From positions 15,179,976 through 15,243,975 of the forward strand of contig NC_051089.1 in the NCBI RefSeq assembly GCF_901709675.1: 64,000 nt of DNA. Reading direction: 5' to 3'. Below, in pieces: positions 1 through 12,167 of the stretch; within the stretch, counting starts at the first letter, position 1; every line of letters begins with the position of its first letter. The notes beneath the pieces were generated by a model. That model ran no database searches and was not told where the DNA came from. It saw only the letters and a list, made by a program, of their open reading frames with translations. Source of the DNA: Syngnathus acus. Lineage: Eukaryota; Chordata; Actinopteri; Syngnathiformes; Syngnathidae. Made by a program: the position numbers and the translations under genes.

Positions 1-105
1 CACTGTATTGTATAATAGTTCATTGTTATGCTTTGTTGACCAGTGTGTTGGTATTTTCCAGACTCACAGATCATATTTGTGTGTTTGTGACATTTACACG
101 ATCAG

Positions 106-3100
106 GAGTCTTGGGATGCTCGGACAGGGCGTGAGCTGCCAAGCCTTGAAGGGGTACATCAGGGCAGATACATCACCTGCAGCGGTGAGGGAAATCTTGG
201 CCCTCCTCAGAAAGCAGCCCAGTCCTCTGCACACCTCACTGGTAAAATGTTGTGAAAAATTGAAAAGAAATTTGACTCACCGGTTTTCCGATCTCATGCA
301 AGAGAGAACACACTTTAATGACTGTTTTCTCCCTTATGCAGAAAAGGTGTGTGATTGAGGAGCTCTATCAATTTGAGTTCTTTTCTGAGCTGCTTGAAGA
401 TTTAGGAGTGGAGATTGCCCTGGCCATGCCGTAAGTGAGAACTCAAAATCCGTTTAACATTAGGTCTACCTGCATAATTGTGTAATAATCTAAACAAACA
501 CAAATAAATAAACACAAATAAATATAAAACAATTGAGGTTGTTCTGGTTGCAGTGGTGTAGAACTGCAGTGCACCATACATATGACCCTTTTTATATTTT
601 GATTGCTTCAACAAGCAACATGTTATATACACTCGAAACCATGACCAATATTTTTACTCGAAAAGAAGGTACCCACGTGTATTGAATTGGATTTCCATGT
701 GTAAATATACCTAAAATATCTTTTAAATCAAAATTGCAGAGCTATTTAAATTTACTTTCCAAAAATATTACTGCTAGATTGAAGATTCTTGATGTCCATA
801 GGTGTGAATATACTATGATTAGTTTTGTCTATGTGCTCTGTGATTGGCTGTTGACCAGTCCAGCGTGTAGCCAGCCTCTTTGTCAAAGTCAGATGGGATA
901 CGCTCCATTTAGTCGTGACCCTGGCGAAAACGGAATGGATAGATTCACTGATGTATCATGACAAGGGGAAAAAAAAAACCCACATCATTCAAGTCATTCA
1001 ACAACTAAAGATATTAAGTTGTGTTGTTTCTCTGCAGGGTTAGCACCATTAAAAAGTTTTCTTCAAATATGATGGACACTTTGCGGAAAATGATTATTGA
1101 AGACCCTGTTCCATTTTTCACAATGTCAAAAACAGCACAGTTGCTTCTTGTGGATAGGATGCTGCAGAAGCTGGTTAGTACATTCCCAGGTAGATTCTTT
1201 CAAATTACAAAGTCCGTCACTTACGTGTTTATTTCATTTTTACAGGGCATGTACACAGGAATGTACACCGAGGAGGAGTTTCGCTCTCTAGACATTATGG
1301 CCACGTTTGTTTCAGATGAGATTTTTGTCCAGCTGGATCGCACATTCTTTGTGGACAATCTAAATTTTCTCCAGACCTTGTGCTACAGAAGCAGCAAGAT
1401 GGACATCATGGCACGCATGCTGCTGGAAGATGCTGTCTTTGGGTAGAAACAAGATTGAATTACAAGTCAATCAAGGAGTTTTTAATGTTATTTACGGGAC
1501 GATGGGCTGTTTACAGAGCAGTGTGATATGTCTATTTTTCCCCACAGCCCTGCGATAGAGACCTGGAATCAGACTACACTCAGTCAGATAGACCGGTTTC
1601 TATTTTTCCTTCCTCAAGACCGACTGCAGAAGATTTCTTTGGTGAGTTTAATGCTCTAAATGTTAGACAGTTAAAGAAAATTATAATAAAAAAATAATAG
1701 AGCTCTTTAGTCCTCAATGAAATTGTATGAAACACAATTCTTGTATCAGGTCAAAAATCCACAGTGAGGTGTTTAGATTGTTACTTGATAGTACCCATCA
1801 CACAAAGAGAGCCTGTAATGATATCCTTTTAGACCAGGAGGTGTCAGGATCAGGTGGTGTTCTTTAAACCATCAGTGCGTCACCAGGTTGATCTTTGTCT
1901 TGCAACAGGGTTTGATGACTGTTGGCCGTATTGAGAAGCTGTTCATGAGCCAGCGTCAGTGGGAACGTGGGGTCGTGGGTCGTCACTGTTTAGATGAGAG
2001 TGAGAAGTGGCGGTTTGCTGAAAAGCAGCAATTTGTTCTTCAGTTCTTTCTAGGTTTCCTAAAGATAAATCCACTGTCACGTAAGCATCAGTTTGGTTCT
2101 CTAACCTGTCGTATTTTAAAACAATGTACTTACTGTAATTGAATGCACCTAGTTAAAGGGACAATATGTCGATTTTAGTGTCATCTAGTGGTGAACCAAT
2201 AGATTGCAACCACCTAGTGTTTTTTTTTTTTTTCTTTTTTCAAATGAGTGAACATTGAAAAATGGAAACATTCTACACATTGTCCCTTTAAGGTTCTATA
2301 GATTATGCATTACATCCATCCATCACATCTGGCATTTTTATTTTCTGTACAGCGGCTCCTATGGTTCCCACCTGTGAGATATTGCGGACAACAGCTCCTT
2401 TTGCTTGGACCACTAACAGCCTGACAAGCATGTCGCCATCAGCCTTCACAAACTGTCTGGAGCTGATTGGCCATGATGCCCTCCTTGCATCTTATCAACG
2501 CAGCCAACTCTTTGAAAAAGTCAAACAAGTAAGAATCCCATGTTTCGTTTTTGTTTTATCTCGTACACGCCAATGGGCAGTAAAACTGTTGTTTGGCATT
2601 CTGTCTGTTTTTGCTGTCCAAATGAAATGGAATGAAGATGTTTGGCCCAGTTTCTAACTTCTCCCAGTCCGTCATCAGTCAGATGGGCCGACTGACCCTG
2701 GAAATGTCACCAGAGGAGCTCCGTATGCTCCGACTGACTGAAAAGAGCAGCATCGCTGCTTTGGGCGCCATCAGTGAGTGGAGCAAGAAACAGGTAATTG
2801 CTTGAATGCATTTATTTCAGTAGATGGATGAACGGATATATTTGGTGTCACTGTCATAACGGCCTTCCAAGGGAAGCCGCAACTGCAAAGTGGCCCTTGA
2901 TAAAAATTCATCCAGCTAGACTGAGTCTGGATGGACTTATTCACCCCCCCATCACTTAGAGACAAGGCACAATAATAAATAGTATTCGACAGCGTTTATA
3001 AAGTAAGAAAATACATGTATTTCAAATGGAGAAGTAGGAAAATATAAATATAATTTTATTCGAGAATGATTTGTTGCGATTGTGTGGTCCTGTGTTGGCC

Positions 3101-5150
3101 GAAAACTCACCAGTTTCAGGTGTTCAAAGATTCTTAGTCTAAACTGAATAACACATACAAGTCATGTATTTTTCAGTTGTCATTCCAAGCCAATTTAGCA
3201 TCCTTTACAGCGCAATAAGAAAACTATTCGGTGTGCCACAATGTCTCTTGACCTTTACTGTGTTGGTTGGCTTTACGAAAATCCCTTACAGTTGTATTTT
3301 AAATGGTTAAAAGGGTGGTGACGCTTTCTTCCTTCCTAGCTGATTGCATTGTTCACAACAACATTGAACTCCACCAAGTTGAACCCCAGCCAACTTGACT
3401 CCAGCACACTGGTGGCAATTGGTTACATGATGTGTGGAGCTAAACTAACAGAAATTAGCTCTTTCAATGCTGTTGAGTTTAGGTAAGCAAATAAACATTT
3501 GTAAGCAAATCACACTTCATTATGGTCAATATCACTTATTGACTGTGTCTCCCCCTGGTGGTTTTAGCAAGGCCGTGCTCTGGCTGGGTCAGCTCAAACT
3601 GTCCTGCTCAGAAGAACAGCTGTCAGCACTGGTGGGCCTGCTGACCCACAGTCTGGCTTTTGGACCCATCAGTTCATGGGATATGGAGGTCTTCATTGAG
3701 ATTGGAGTTTTGGCGGGTATAGAGCATTCACCTCCTGTGTCTCTTTAACAATTTGTCTCTCAATTCCAAATTTTAACCTCATATTTTTTTTTATTACTCT
3801 ATAGCAAACTGTGTGTTTGCTTTACTTGAGTAACTTACTAAAATAGATTGTCATTATATTGCTGGTTTGTAAATATGTTTATAAATAACAACCATTATCA
3901 TCATTAGGGTCATAGGTTGTCAGTTGTTCTTAAAATACATTTAATCAAAAATAATACATTATCATCATCATTTAAAAAAATACATCAAAACCACAGATGG
4001 ACCCAATAGCTGTGTTATAAGGAAATTTGTCACTTTAGAGATATTTTTTCATTTCCTATTTTCAACGAGGACGAGTGAGTGAGCATCTGATACTGCTCCA
4101 CATTCCATCTATCATCTGTCCCGTTTGTCCCCACGGACAATATTATGAATTTAAAATTCCTCCATTTTGGATCTGACATCAGGACTGTTTCTGAGTCCAC
4201 TGGGACAAACAGTATCTATCAAAGAGTATACCTAGAAGAAAGAACAGAAAAATACATTGTGATTTTTTTTTTTCTGAGGGAGAGAAGAGGGAGTCTATTG
4301 TTTCATTTGGTGTGTATGAAATCAACACACAACACAGTGCTCTTGAAAATGTCAAAATGCTCTAAAATGGCTGACAGTGAATAAGTTAAATCTTTGTCTC
4401 CACTTACTTTTTACAGCTGGTCTCCAAGATATAGCCATGTCGGCCTTGGTGAAAGAACAAATACAAGGAATAACATCGATGGCTATCTCAATGATACCAC
4501 CTGATAAGTTTGCTGTAAGTTGACTTTTTAATTAAAATTCATCCTTTCTGTCTTCACCAAGTTTTTTTTTTCTCCCCCTCATCTTCTGTTTTGTTGTCCT
4601 CACGGTGTACCACGTGCAGGTTGTGTTCCATCAGCGGCAGATCAGTATGTTCTCTCATGAGCAAGCTGCGGCAGTAACAGAGGAGCAAATCACGGCTCTG
4701 TCAGATGTTCAGAGGACTGCTCTCTTTATGGCGCTAACGCCTTGGGAGGACAGGCATGTGGACTTTAGAGGTGAAGACACTCTCACATCTGTATTAGTTC
4801 TACTTTTTTGTACGTTTCTGTGTGTCATCATGCCCCATTACCCATGATAATTCAGAGTTTCATGAGTTTCAGTGCATGAATTCAATGTTTCTGTTTGCTT
4901 AAAAAGATGTGCAGTACTGGAATATCGCTGGACAATTAATGGAACACATTGATCAAGTTTAGGCACGCTATTAAAGTAGATGTTCAGTAATATGCAAAGA
5001 TATTTAACAGGTGAATATTTGCAATGATTTGAATGTACTCCTTTAGGGAGGTCACAGGGACTGACGCTGAGTCCCAGCTCTCTGTACCTGATCCTGGCCC
5101 TGCTGATGGCACTGATGGTCCAGCCTGAGTTGACATTCTCTGCTTCGTGA
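106..5150 (+). CDS. strc: Stereocilin/otoancorin-family protein, C-terminal part (probably stereocilin)
   Basis: Partial gene, 3' end only. Thirteen exons join in phase: about 106-241, 342-430, 1038-1173, 1246-1442, 1548-1641, 1909-2080, 2353-2528, 2668-2793, 3340-3482, 3568-3716, 4417-4514, 4620-4770 and 5047-5150 (TGA), giving about 590 residues. All internal junctions checked are AG/GT. The protein is a run of helical segments rich in Leu and Ser/Pro turns, as in the mesothelin/stereocilin/otoancorin superfamily. Visible blocks include [20 protein letters not shown] and [17 protein letters not shown]. The last exon encodes a strongly hydrophobic stretch ([13 protein letters not shown]) just before the stop, as expected for a GPI-attachment signal. 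In this family the proteins act at the apical surface of inner-ear hair cells: stereocilin links stereocilia and anchors them to the tectorial membrane. The paralogue is not certain. Otoancorin aligns over the same C-terminal region, but it looks divergent, and neighbours from human 15q (EIF3J, CILP, IGDCC3) favour STRC (15q15.3) over OTOA (16p12). The first exon boundary is approximate. Upstream exons are off the left edge. Confidence 0.72.
2153..2291. mobile_element. Short MITE in a strc intron
   Basis: A 139-bp element lies in the intron between the exons ending at 2080 and starting at 2353. Its ends are inverted: TTAAAGGGACAATATG at the left, and TTGTCCCTTTAA at the right. The interior holds the phrase CATCTAGTGGTGAA, which is common in a widespread fish MITE. 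It has no coding capacity. The superfamily was not determined. Confidence 0.7.
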
Positions 5151-5194
5151 CATTGCTATTCCCTGCTGGATCAGGAGGCACCCACACAACCAAA

Positions 5195-5315
5195 GTCAAG
5201 TCAAATGTATTTATATAACCCTTAACCACAGAAACGTCTCAAAGGGCTTCACATACCCACGAATGACAAAAATTAACGACATGGCCTGATCTTAACTCCC
5301 AGCAGGGCAAGGAAA
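5195..5315. repeat. Dispersed teleost repeat fragment
   Basis: The segment contains TGTATTTATATAACCCTTAA and CTCAAAGGGCTTCACAT, then a tail with AACTCCCAGCAGGGCAAGG. I recognise this as a common fish interspersed repeat type (TTTATATAGCCCTT...CAAAGGGCT). It may form part of the mature 3' end of the strc transcript. The class is not established. Confidence 0.5.
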
Positions 5316-5916
5316 AAATAAAAATAAATAAAAGATAAACTGTAACAAGCCTTTTATTTTGATATTCTAAAATATATCTATAAATTATTTCTTTAGCCCC
5401 CCTTTAACCCCAGTAGACTGAATGTTGTCTTTCAATATCTTCCATGGCAGTAAGATTTTCTAATACTGATCCATCAGGTCTTTGTGTAGAATGCAAATTA
5501 TTCAAAACCTTACTGCCTGTAGCTTTAAATTTCTAAAAGTATAACTGCTAAACGCACAAGTATGTTTAGTCCATCAACATGAATAGGTTTGTTACAGGTA
5601 TTCAAGTATTCAAGAACAAATCATTAGTACTGTAGTAATTTACCAAATGATAGTGTAATGTGTTTTATATCTGACATTGAATTGCATTGTTTAAAGGGAC
5701 CAATTTTGTTCATTTCTACCTGAGTGTCTTATTACATATCGGTAAGGTTTAAGTAGCATTAATAATTCATTTTAAATCATTCCAGGTGTATGCCATGCAG
5801 TTTGTAAATTTATTTATTGGTAAATCATTATCAATCTACAAAACAGAATTCTGATTTTCTTTCAAATAATAAGACTGTCATGTTTTGTACTGTCTACTCA
5901 AGGAAACGACACTCTT

Positions 5917-6026
5917 AAAAGCAACTAATAAAGGCATTCAAGAACTTGTAGATTTTATGAAGAATTACAGACAAAAAAAAGCAACGAATAAAGACATTCA
6001 AGAACTTGTAGAATTACAGACAAAAT
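5917..6026. repeat. Imperfect tandem duplication, about 60 bp
   Basis: Two adjacent copies start with AAAAGCAACTAATAAAGGCA (5917) and AAAAGCAACGAATAAAGACA (5977). Both continue with TTCAAGAACTTGTAGA. The second copy lacks about 10 bp. It is a local duplication with no evident function. Confidence 0.8.
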
Positions 6027-6874
6027 ATTTATTTTATTTTGGGGAACTATATGCAATACCATGTTTATGTTATGTGAAAGATTAAAAAGACATCTATACA
6101 CTCCTACAATGTGCTGAAACTGAATTAAATACAAAAATTCACAATTGAAATCAATACATTGTTTTATTTTTGGTGGCAGGTTAGTGTCCAATTTCAGTAC
6201 AACCTTGTCGTCCCTGTTTGCAATTGAAAGCAAGAGTGACTGGGGCAAACGCCATTTGTTTCATAACAAACTTACAGTAAGTAAAATAAGATGGGATAAA
6301 TGAATATACATTATAAACTAGTTGCACATTTGCCAGCTCTACTAGATGTGCCCGAGTAATATCGGTTCGAACAGAGCAGGTTTATTAAACTCTACTTTTA
6401 GCATAGATGGATTGATTGTTCAGGGGCACTTAAGGATAGAAGACAAAGGCGAGTTCTAAACTAAACTTCACATTTAATTTTTTTTATCTCTATCATTTCT
6501 TTTATCCACTGTCTTACTCCCACCAGTCCCTTAAAGATATGTCTCTTGTGAATATATATGGCTTGTACATCACCACTAATTATTGAGAAATTGTCAACAT
6601 GTTCAGTAACCTAAATCAATATCAATACCTTCATCCCATACCAGAAAACCTCAGGCTCACCTTTAACCTCACACATAAAAAAAAAAAAACATCCAAGACA
6701 TGCAAATACGTACTAGGGGACAAATGTGTTTTAATTAAGAATAATAACCTATTAGCAATTTATAATGTAATTTGACTAAATTTGTTCTTTTAGAAGTTCG
6801 TTTAGAACTGTCAGGCCCTTACAATAATTAGAAAAGCTGGTACAGGGGCGGCGCTACACTGGGTTAGTGTAGTC

Positions 6875-7192
6875 CAGGTGTGTCAAGCTCATTTTTGTCA
6901 CGGGCCGCATTGTAGTCACAGTTTCCTTCGGAGGGCCATTATGACTGCCAAATAAATGTATGAACGCCTCATATTATGTATAGTATAAGGTGCAAAACAA
7001 ACCGACAAATAATTCGTTTTCAAATTAGACTAGTGGAAACTTTGCAAATATTTTAAAAATATTTTCTTTTTTTAAAGTGAAGACAATTTGCAATTTTAGT
7101 AATGAATTAGGTACACAATTTGTCTTTGCGGCCCACCGACAATGATGTGGCGGGCCGTATCTGGCCCCCAGGCCTTGAGTTTGACACCTGTG
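6875..7192 (-). mobile_element. hAT-type MITE, copy 1
   Basis: The 318-bp element starts CAGGTGTGTCAAGCTC and ends GAGTTTGACACCTGTG, an inverted pair of about 16 bp. It is flanked by the near-perfect 8-bp duplication GTGTAGTC/GTGTAGCC. The 8-bp duplication and the C-A-G-type ends are hallmarks of hAT elements. The interior has the GGCCCGCCACATC-type motif (here on the minus strand) shared with copies at 22522 and 42118. No transposase is present, so it is non-autonomous. Confidence 0.85.
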
Positions 7193-7513
7193 GTGTAGCC
7201 CGTCGACCCAGTGAAGCCCCTTTTTTTATTTATCTTTTTATTTGGAAAATATATTTGTACATTCATTTCTCAGCCATTCCCTATCGGTCGAAATTGGGAG
7301 AGAAAAATCGCCTGGGTTGGTGACATCTGCTTTCGGTATAAAGAAAAGGTTATTCTGTTCGCCAATAATATTCCTGTTGTCCTCAAGTATTAATGTTGGA
7401 AGTTGTAAATTATGAGGGCAATAACCACTTTAAAGGTTTAGTAATGTTGAACAAAAACTGTCTTCTCTTTGACAGATTAAACAAACACTTGTGAAAAAAG
7501 TACGACCAACGTG

Positions 7514-7798
7514 TGACGTTATTCTGACGTCCTCTAGTCTGTCTCGTCGGTTTGGGGGTAACACGAAACTGTGATCTACTATCATTATCGTTTAGACAGG
7601 ACAGAAAACAAGCGACGGCGATGAATAGGATTTGAATTTTGGCTCTCGCTTGGAAAGTGGAGACTGGCGACATTTCCAAGTGAGCTCATTTCGGTGACGT
7701 GTTAGAAAGTGGGAGCGGAGTGAACGTAACCAGCGGGCTGCAGCAGTGAGCAGTCGGCCTGCCTGCCTGCCTGTCAAACATTTAGCATCACAGCCAAC
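7514..7798 (+). promoter_or_regulatory. Probable eif3j promoter and 5' UTR
   Basis: Just upstream of the eif3j start, the sequence becomes richer in CpG than the AT-rich flanks and has three TGACGT half-sites (7514-7519, 7525-7530, 7695-7700), the half-site of CREB/ATF factors. No TATA box stands out, which fits a housekeeping promoter. The transcription start is inferred to lie somewhere between about 7550 and 7780. Confidence 0.45.
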
Positions 7799-10700
7799 AT
7801 GGCGGACTGGGGTAAGGAACTAACTCGGAGCGGATAGCAACCTCCCCATTTTTCACTCGTCATTCACTTTGATACACGAGCCCATCGATCGCTTCTTTGT
7901 GAGCCAATTCCCGAATCGTATGTGGCTGGCGCTTACACATTTTCTGCTGTCATTTTTTCAGACGCTGAAACCTTCGAGCAGCAAGAGCCGAATCAAAAGG
8001 CGCCACTGGACAAATGGGAAGGCGAAGACGAAGAGGACGATGTCAAAGTGGGTGAACTTGACAGCGGTCGCCCCAAAGCGTTGTGTTGAGCTTCAAACAC
8101 TTTGTCTAACGTGCCATCGGACTGTCGCTCCGGCCATTCTGGCTCCTTTCACTGCAGGTTCAGTGTGACAGTCAATCGCTACCCACGCAGTTAAGCTAAA
8201 GTTAGCCGACTGCTACCACATGTGGGACCAAGTGCAGCTAGCGATGCGCTTATGTGCTTGGCTACTCGTCACAATTAGAAATATTGTCATCCTCTCTAGG
8301 TGTTCTGAATGGCAAAATGCAGACCTTTATAGTTAGTCATAGTTACCCCGGTTTTCGGCCTGATCGAACATATTTCAAACTAGCTAATCTCTTGTTGGGC
8401 CATCCGGTTGGCTAGCAGACCTGCTATCATACTGGCTAGCAGACCTGCTATCATACTGGCTAGCCTCGCTTCAGTTTATCTCGAAATCATACGGAGTAAC
8501 TTCGACGCTATCCGGGCATAAACGAATGCGTTGTCTTAAGGAGGGACATATCTATGTCTAAAGTTGGTTGTCATGAATTAAAATGTTGGGCATTTGCTTT
8601 TTGTATGACTGCTGAAAGAAAGGATCGTGCGGTGCTAGTTCGGTAACGCGAGCAGCAGTCAAGATCCATGAAATCATCAGTTCTGATGACTCATCCAACA
8701 TCTTACGTTAGCTCCAGAACTTTCCCGTTTATTTTTAGGAAGTGGCGCTTGAGTTGCTGCGACTGTGCAGGTGGCTTTTACCTGAATGCTGCCATGGTGT
8801 CAGGGAAATTGCTCGTTGTGGGGCTCCTCAATTGTTCATCTTTCTGTGCCATATGTCTGCCTGAAGAAAGAAACTGATGATTTCACGTCCAACTCCCATT
8901 ACTAGAATCATTCCCCAAGTGGAGTAAAATTAGTAAGGCTCAAACAACAAGCATTTTCTAATATGTTTGAAAGAGTGAAAATTTACTTTGAGACCTTATT
9001 AATTTTGTAATGTATTCTGTTTTGGTACCGGTCAAATAAACCCTCACCAATCATGGCAATCATACTTTTTAGTTCAAATAATTAGATTGTCCATGTTTTC
9101 CTAATGTAGTTGTCCGTGATTTGGGAATTAAAGACTTAAACAATTTCGCTGGTGGTTTATACTGACTCCAACTGCTTTTAATATGCTCGATGTCATAGTT
9201 TGAAGCCTGCTAATTCTTGGGAAGGTATTTGACTTTCTTTCTTTTTGCAGGACAACTGGGATGATGAAGAAGAGGAGAAAAAAGAACTGAACACGACTGG
9301 TATACATATATATAAATTCCTCAGCAGTTCTGACACCCGCCATTTTTCATCACTCTTTTGAACAATATTTATTTTCAGAGGTAAAAGTTTCCGAAAAGAA
9401 AAAATTGAGTGAGAAGATCAAAGAAAGGGAAAACCGTTTAAAGAAAAAAGAGCAGGAGTTAAAAGAAAAAGAATTGGAAGTGAGTTCTTTCCCTCTCTGT
9501 TTGCTTTTGTGTATGACTGTTATACACAACACTGAAGTTATATCTTGTGCCCTCTGTTTTTCTAGCAAGAACTTACCCCCGAAGAACAACTGGCACAGAA
9601 GTTAAAAGTGCAGAAGCTTCAGGAAGATGCAGACTTGGAGTTAGCAAAGGATGCTTTCGGTAAGCCTGAAGTTTTTCCCGTTCCGAGCTCCCATTTTTGT
9701 TATCTCTGACACGATTTTTGATACTTTGCTCTGACATTACCTGCCAGAAGATACATTCAACAACAAAATTACAAGTTTGGCCTGAATATAAATCATTTGT
9801 TTTAACTGTATCTGTGGTCTGTTTCTGTTTTCAGGAGTTGGCGGCTCTTCCGTTGCTGGAATTGATGCAATGTGTCCATCTTCCAAAGAGGAATTCACAG
9901 AGTTTGAAAAACTGCTGAAAGAAAAGATATCCCAGTTTGAGAAATCCGTGCATTATTCGAATTTCTTGGAGTCATTGTTTCGGGAGCTCTGTATTTCATG
10001 TAAGTCCTTGTTTCGGGTGGAAATATGTTGAAAATCTTGTCCATCAACATATTTTCAGACTTATTTAACTTGGAACACATTTTTGTTGTTTTTTGCAGTG
10101 GAAGTGGAGGATTTGAAAAAAGTTAATAATTCCCTTTCAGTTCTACTTAGTGAAAAACAGAAACAAGAAAAGGTAAGAAAAAATTGCGATTGCTCTTTTT
10201 TTATTTTTTTTTTTATTATACAGATCTGTGACTGCTAGGGGGCACTGTTAAACCATTTGTGCCCCCTCAAGCGAGCCCCACAACACGAGTCACTTTACTA
10301 TGTTCCAATTTCTTAAACAAGTAACAATTAAATTTACTGGCATGAATAACTATTTTTTTATGTTTTCAATAAATCATTGTGGTGTAGGTCTCAACAGTCG
10401 AACCGCAACCTCTGTTCATTCACGAATATTTGTTAAACATGGACACGCTTCCGTTGGGAATGATCTCACTGTCAAATTTTCATGCCTATAGGGCTGCTAA
10501 ATTTGCACAAGCAAAAACTACGATTTTGTCTTCTTGCATGATGGCAGTTCCAAATGTTTTCATGTTTGGTTAAAGTAAAAAAATGTCAAGACTTCCATGA
10601 TGGCCTGTTTTGGAGGTTCCATGTTACATTATGAGCAAGGCCCGTGATCTGTGCCACTGATAGATACGTCCGAGGTACTCAAATCTTCCAACGAGCGACA

Positions 10701-10859
10701 ATATTTGACTTCAACTTGTTTTTGTTGCAGCAAAACAAAGGGAAAAAAAAGAAGAAAGGCGTCGTACCTGGTGGTGGTTTGAAAGCACAGATGCGAGATG
10801 ACCTGGACTATGGCGGCTTTGACGGCGGCTATGCTCAAGACTACGAGGACTTCATGTGA
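7799..10859 (+). CDS. eif3j: Eukaryotic translation initiation factor 3 subunit J
   Basis: Complete gene. Coding exons are 7799-7811, 7962-8047, 9251-9299, 9379-9479, 9566-9659, 9835-9999, 10099-10172 and 10731-10859 (TGA). They total 711 nt, or 236 residues, a little shorter than the human protein because the N-terminus is compact. The ATG sits in CCAACATGG, a fair Kozak context. The N-terminus is acidic (WEGEDEEDDVKDNWDDEEEE, about residues 23-42). Next comes a highly charged Lys/Glu helix (exons 4-5), then TPEEQLAQKLK and the conserved core AGIDAMCPSS. The C-terminus is Lys-rich, followed by KKGVVPGGGLKA and the diagnostic end DYEDFM. eIF3j is a loosely bound eIF3 subunit that sits in the decoding centre of the 40S subunit and acts in start-site selection and ribosome recycling in the cytoplasm. 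Splice phases agree throughout and there is no frameshift. Intron 2 (8048-9250) is the largest. Confidence 0.97.
8410..8464. repeat. Tandem 24-bp repeat in eif3j intron 2
   Basis: Two identical 24-bp units (GGCTAGCAGACCTGCTATCA plus TACT) at 8410-8433 and 8434-8457, followed by a partial third unit GGCTAGC. Confidence 0.9.
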
Positions 10860-12167
10860 CACAGGCTCCGATTCAATAGTCCTATTCCCCTTCCAATCCC
10901 GGGTTTTGCAGCTCTACTTTATGCTGTCCAGTGCCATCCTGGAAGATCAGAACTGTGTGTTGCCCCCTTCATCTTGCTTCAGTGACTTCAGGGACTGTAC
11001 TGGATGCATCCGGTCTCACCTTCTCTTTATGTTCATACATATGGAAATGCCTTTTCTTTCTCTTCATACAGCCTGGACTCACACAAACACACACAATGAA
11101 TTTAGTTTTATCTGTTGGGTGACCCTGCTTCAAGGGAGAGGATACTTTGTAACTGCTGTTGTCTGTTTTCAGAGCTCATTTTCAATGGAATGTTGCTACT
11201 GTCCAATAGCAGACTCAGTATTACAGTTATACATGTAGTGACATAGAAACAGGAGGTTCTATGCAAATTCTAAAACCGGAATGTCATGTATATATTTTAG
11301 ATCTCACTTGAGGATGGTTCTCTTCCAGATGAGTATATAGTATCTATAACTGGTTGCCAAATACAAATTATTCAACCCATTATTCATGCTTTGAACTACA
11401 GAGGTTTTATTCTGGGGGCCTGAAACTGACATACAAGTGGAGAATGTGAATTTACGGAAAGAACACTATCTTTGCTGAAAGAATGAAGGGAAGGTTAATG
11501 AAATATACAGGTAAATTTGGGCTTAAAAATCTGATAGCCATTGTCTTGCCACGTCTGTGGATATCCTCAAACAATTGCAGGCAAGAGTATTTATTACTTG
11601 TTGGTACAGTGCAAATGAAATTTGCTCTCCCAAGTTGATCTATACTAGTCCTTGAAAACGTTGGTTCAGCCAAAATGGCATAACATGTAATTACGACTTC
11701 TGCAGGCTTGTATCAAGTGTGATGAGGAACATGGTGTGGGGTTTAGGGGTCCTCCTCCACAGTATCTTATCATCTGGGCTATTTCTCCTTTTTCTAGCTC
11801 TTGACCAGTTTCAATGTTACATGGGTAATTGGCTACTGTGTTGACAGACTGCTGCAGTGTTTTTTAATCATCTAATTTAATAAATCGCTGGTCAAAACAA
11901 ATGTCTTGCTGGAATCACCAAAATAACCCAAACCTTTTGCAATATGTTTTAATAGTAATAAATATTATATTTACAGTTTCAAGTAAATACACTAACCACA
12001 TATAATGACATTGAATAAACTTGAATGGCATTAAGAAAGTCACTTAAGCATTTGTAGCTACATACTTAGCTAATTTATAAAACATTACTGTTGAATATTT
12101 GCACCAAATCAAGATTGTTGGACACTTGCATTTGTGACTCCTGAGTGGTAATGACCCTTGGTGACGT
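10860..12167. other. Tail-to-tail intergenic region between eif3j and cilp
   Basis: The stop codons of the two converging genes are only 1.3 kb apart, so their 3' UTRs share this segment. Plus-strand AATAAA signals for eif3j are at 11879-11884 and 11957-11962. On the minus strand a TTTAAT (ATTAAA on the complement) at 11875 could serve cilp. The AT-rich block TTTAATAAA at 11875-11883 therefore carries a signal on both strands. No gene is seen. Confidence 0.6.

Larger units (their letters stand above)
5151..7513. other. strc 3' UTR and intergenic DNA
   Basis: There is no gene in this stretch. It starts with the strc 3' UTR; the first clustered AATAAA signals are at about 5327-5340. It then holds a dispersed fish repeat fragment (5195-5315), an imperfect tandem duplication (5917-6026) and a complete hAT-type MITE (6875-7192). 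The rest is AT-rich and unremarkable. Confidence 0.7.
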
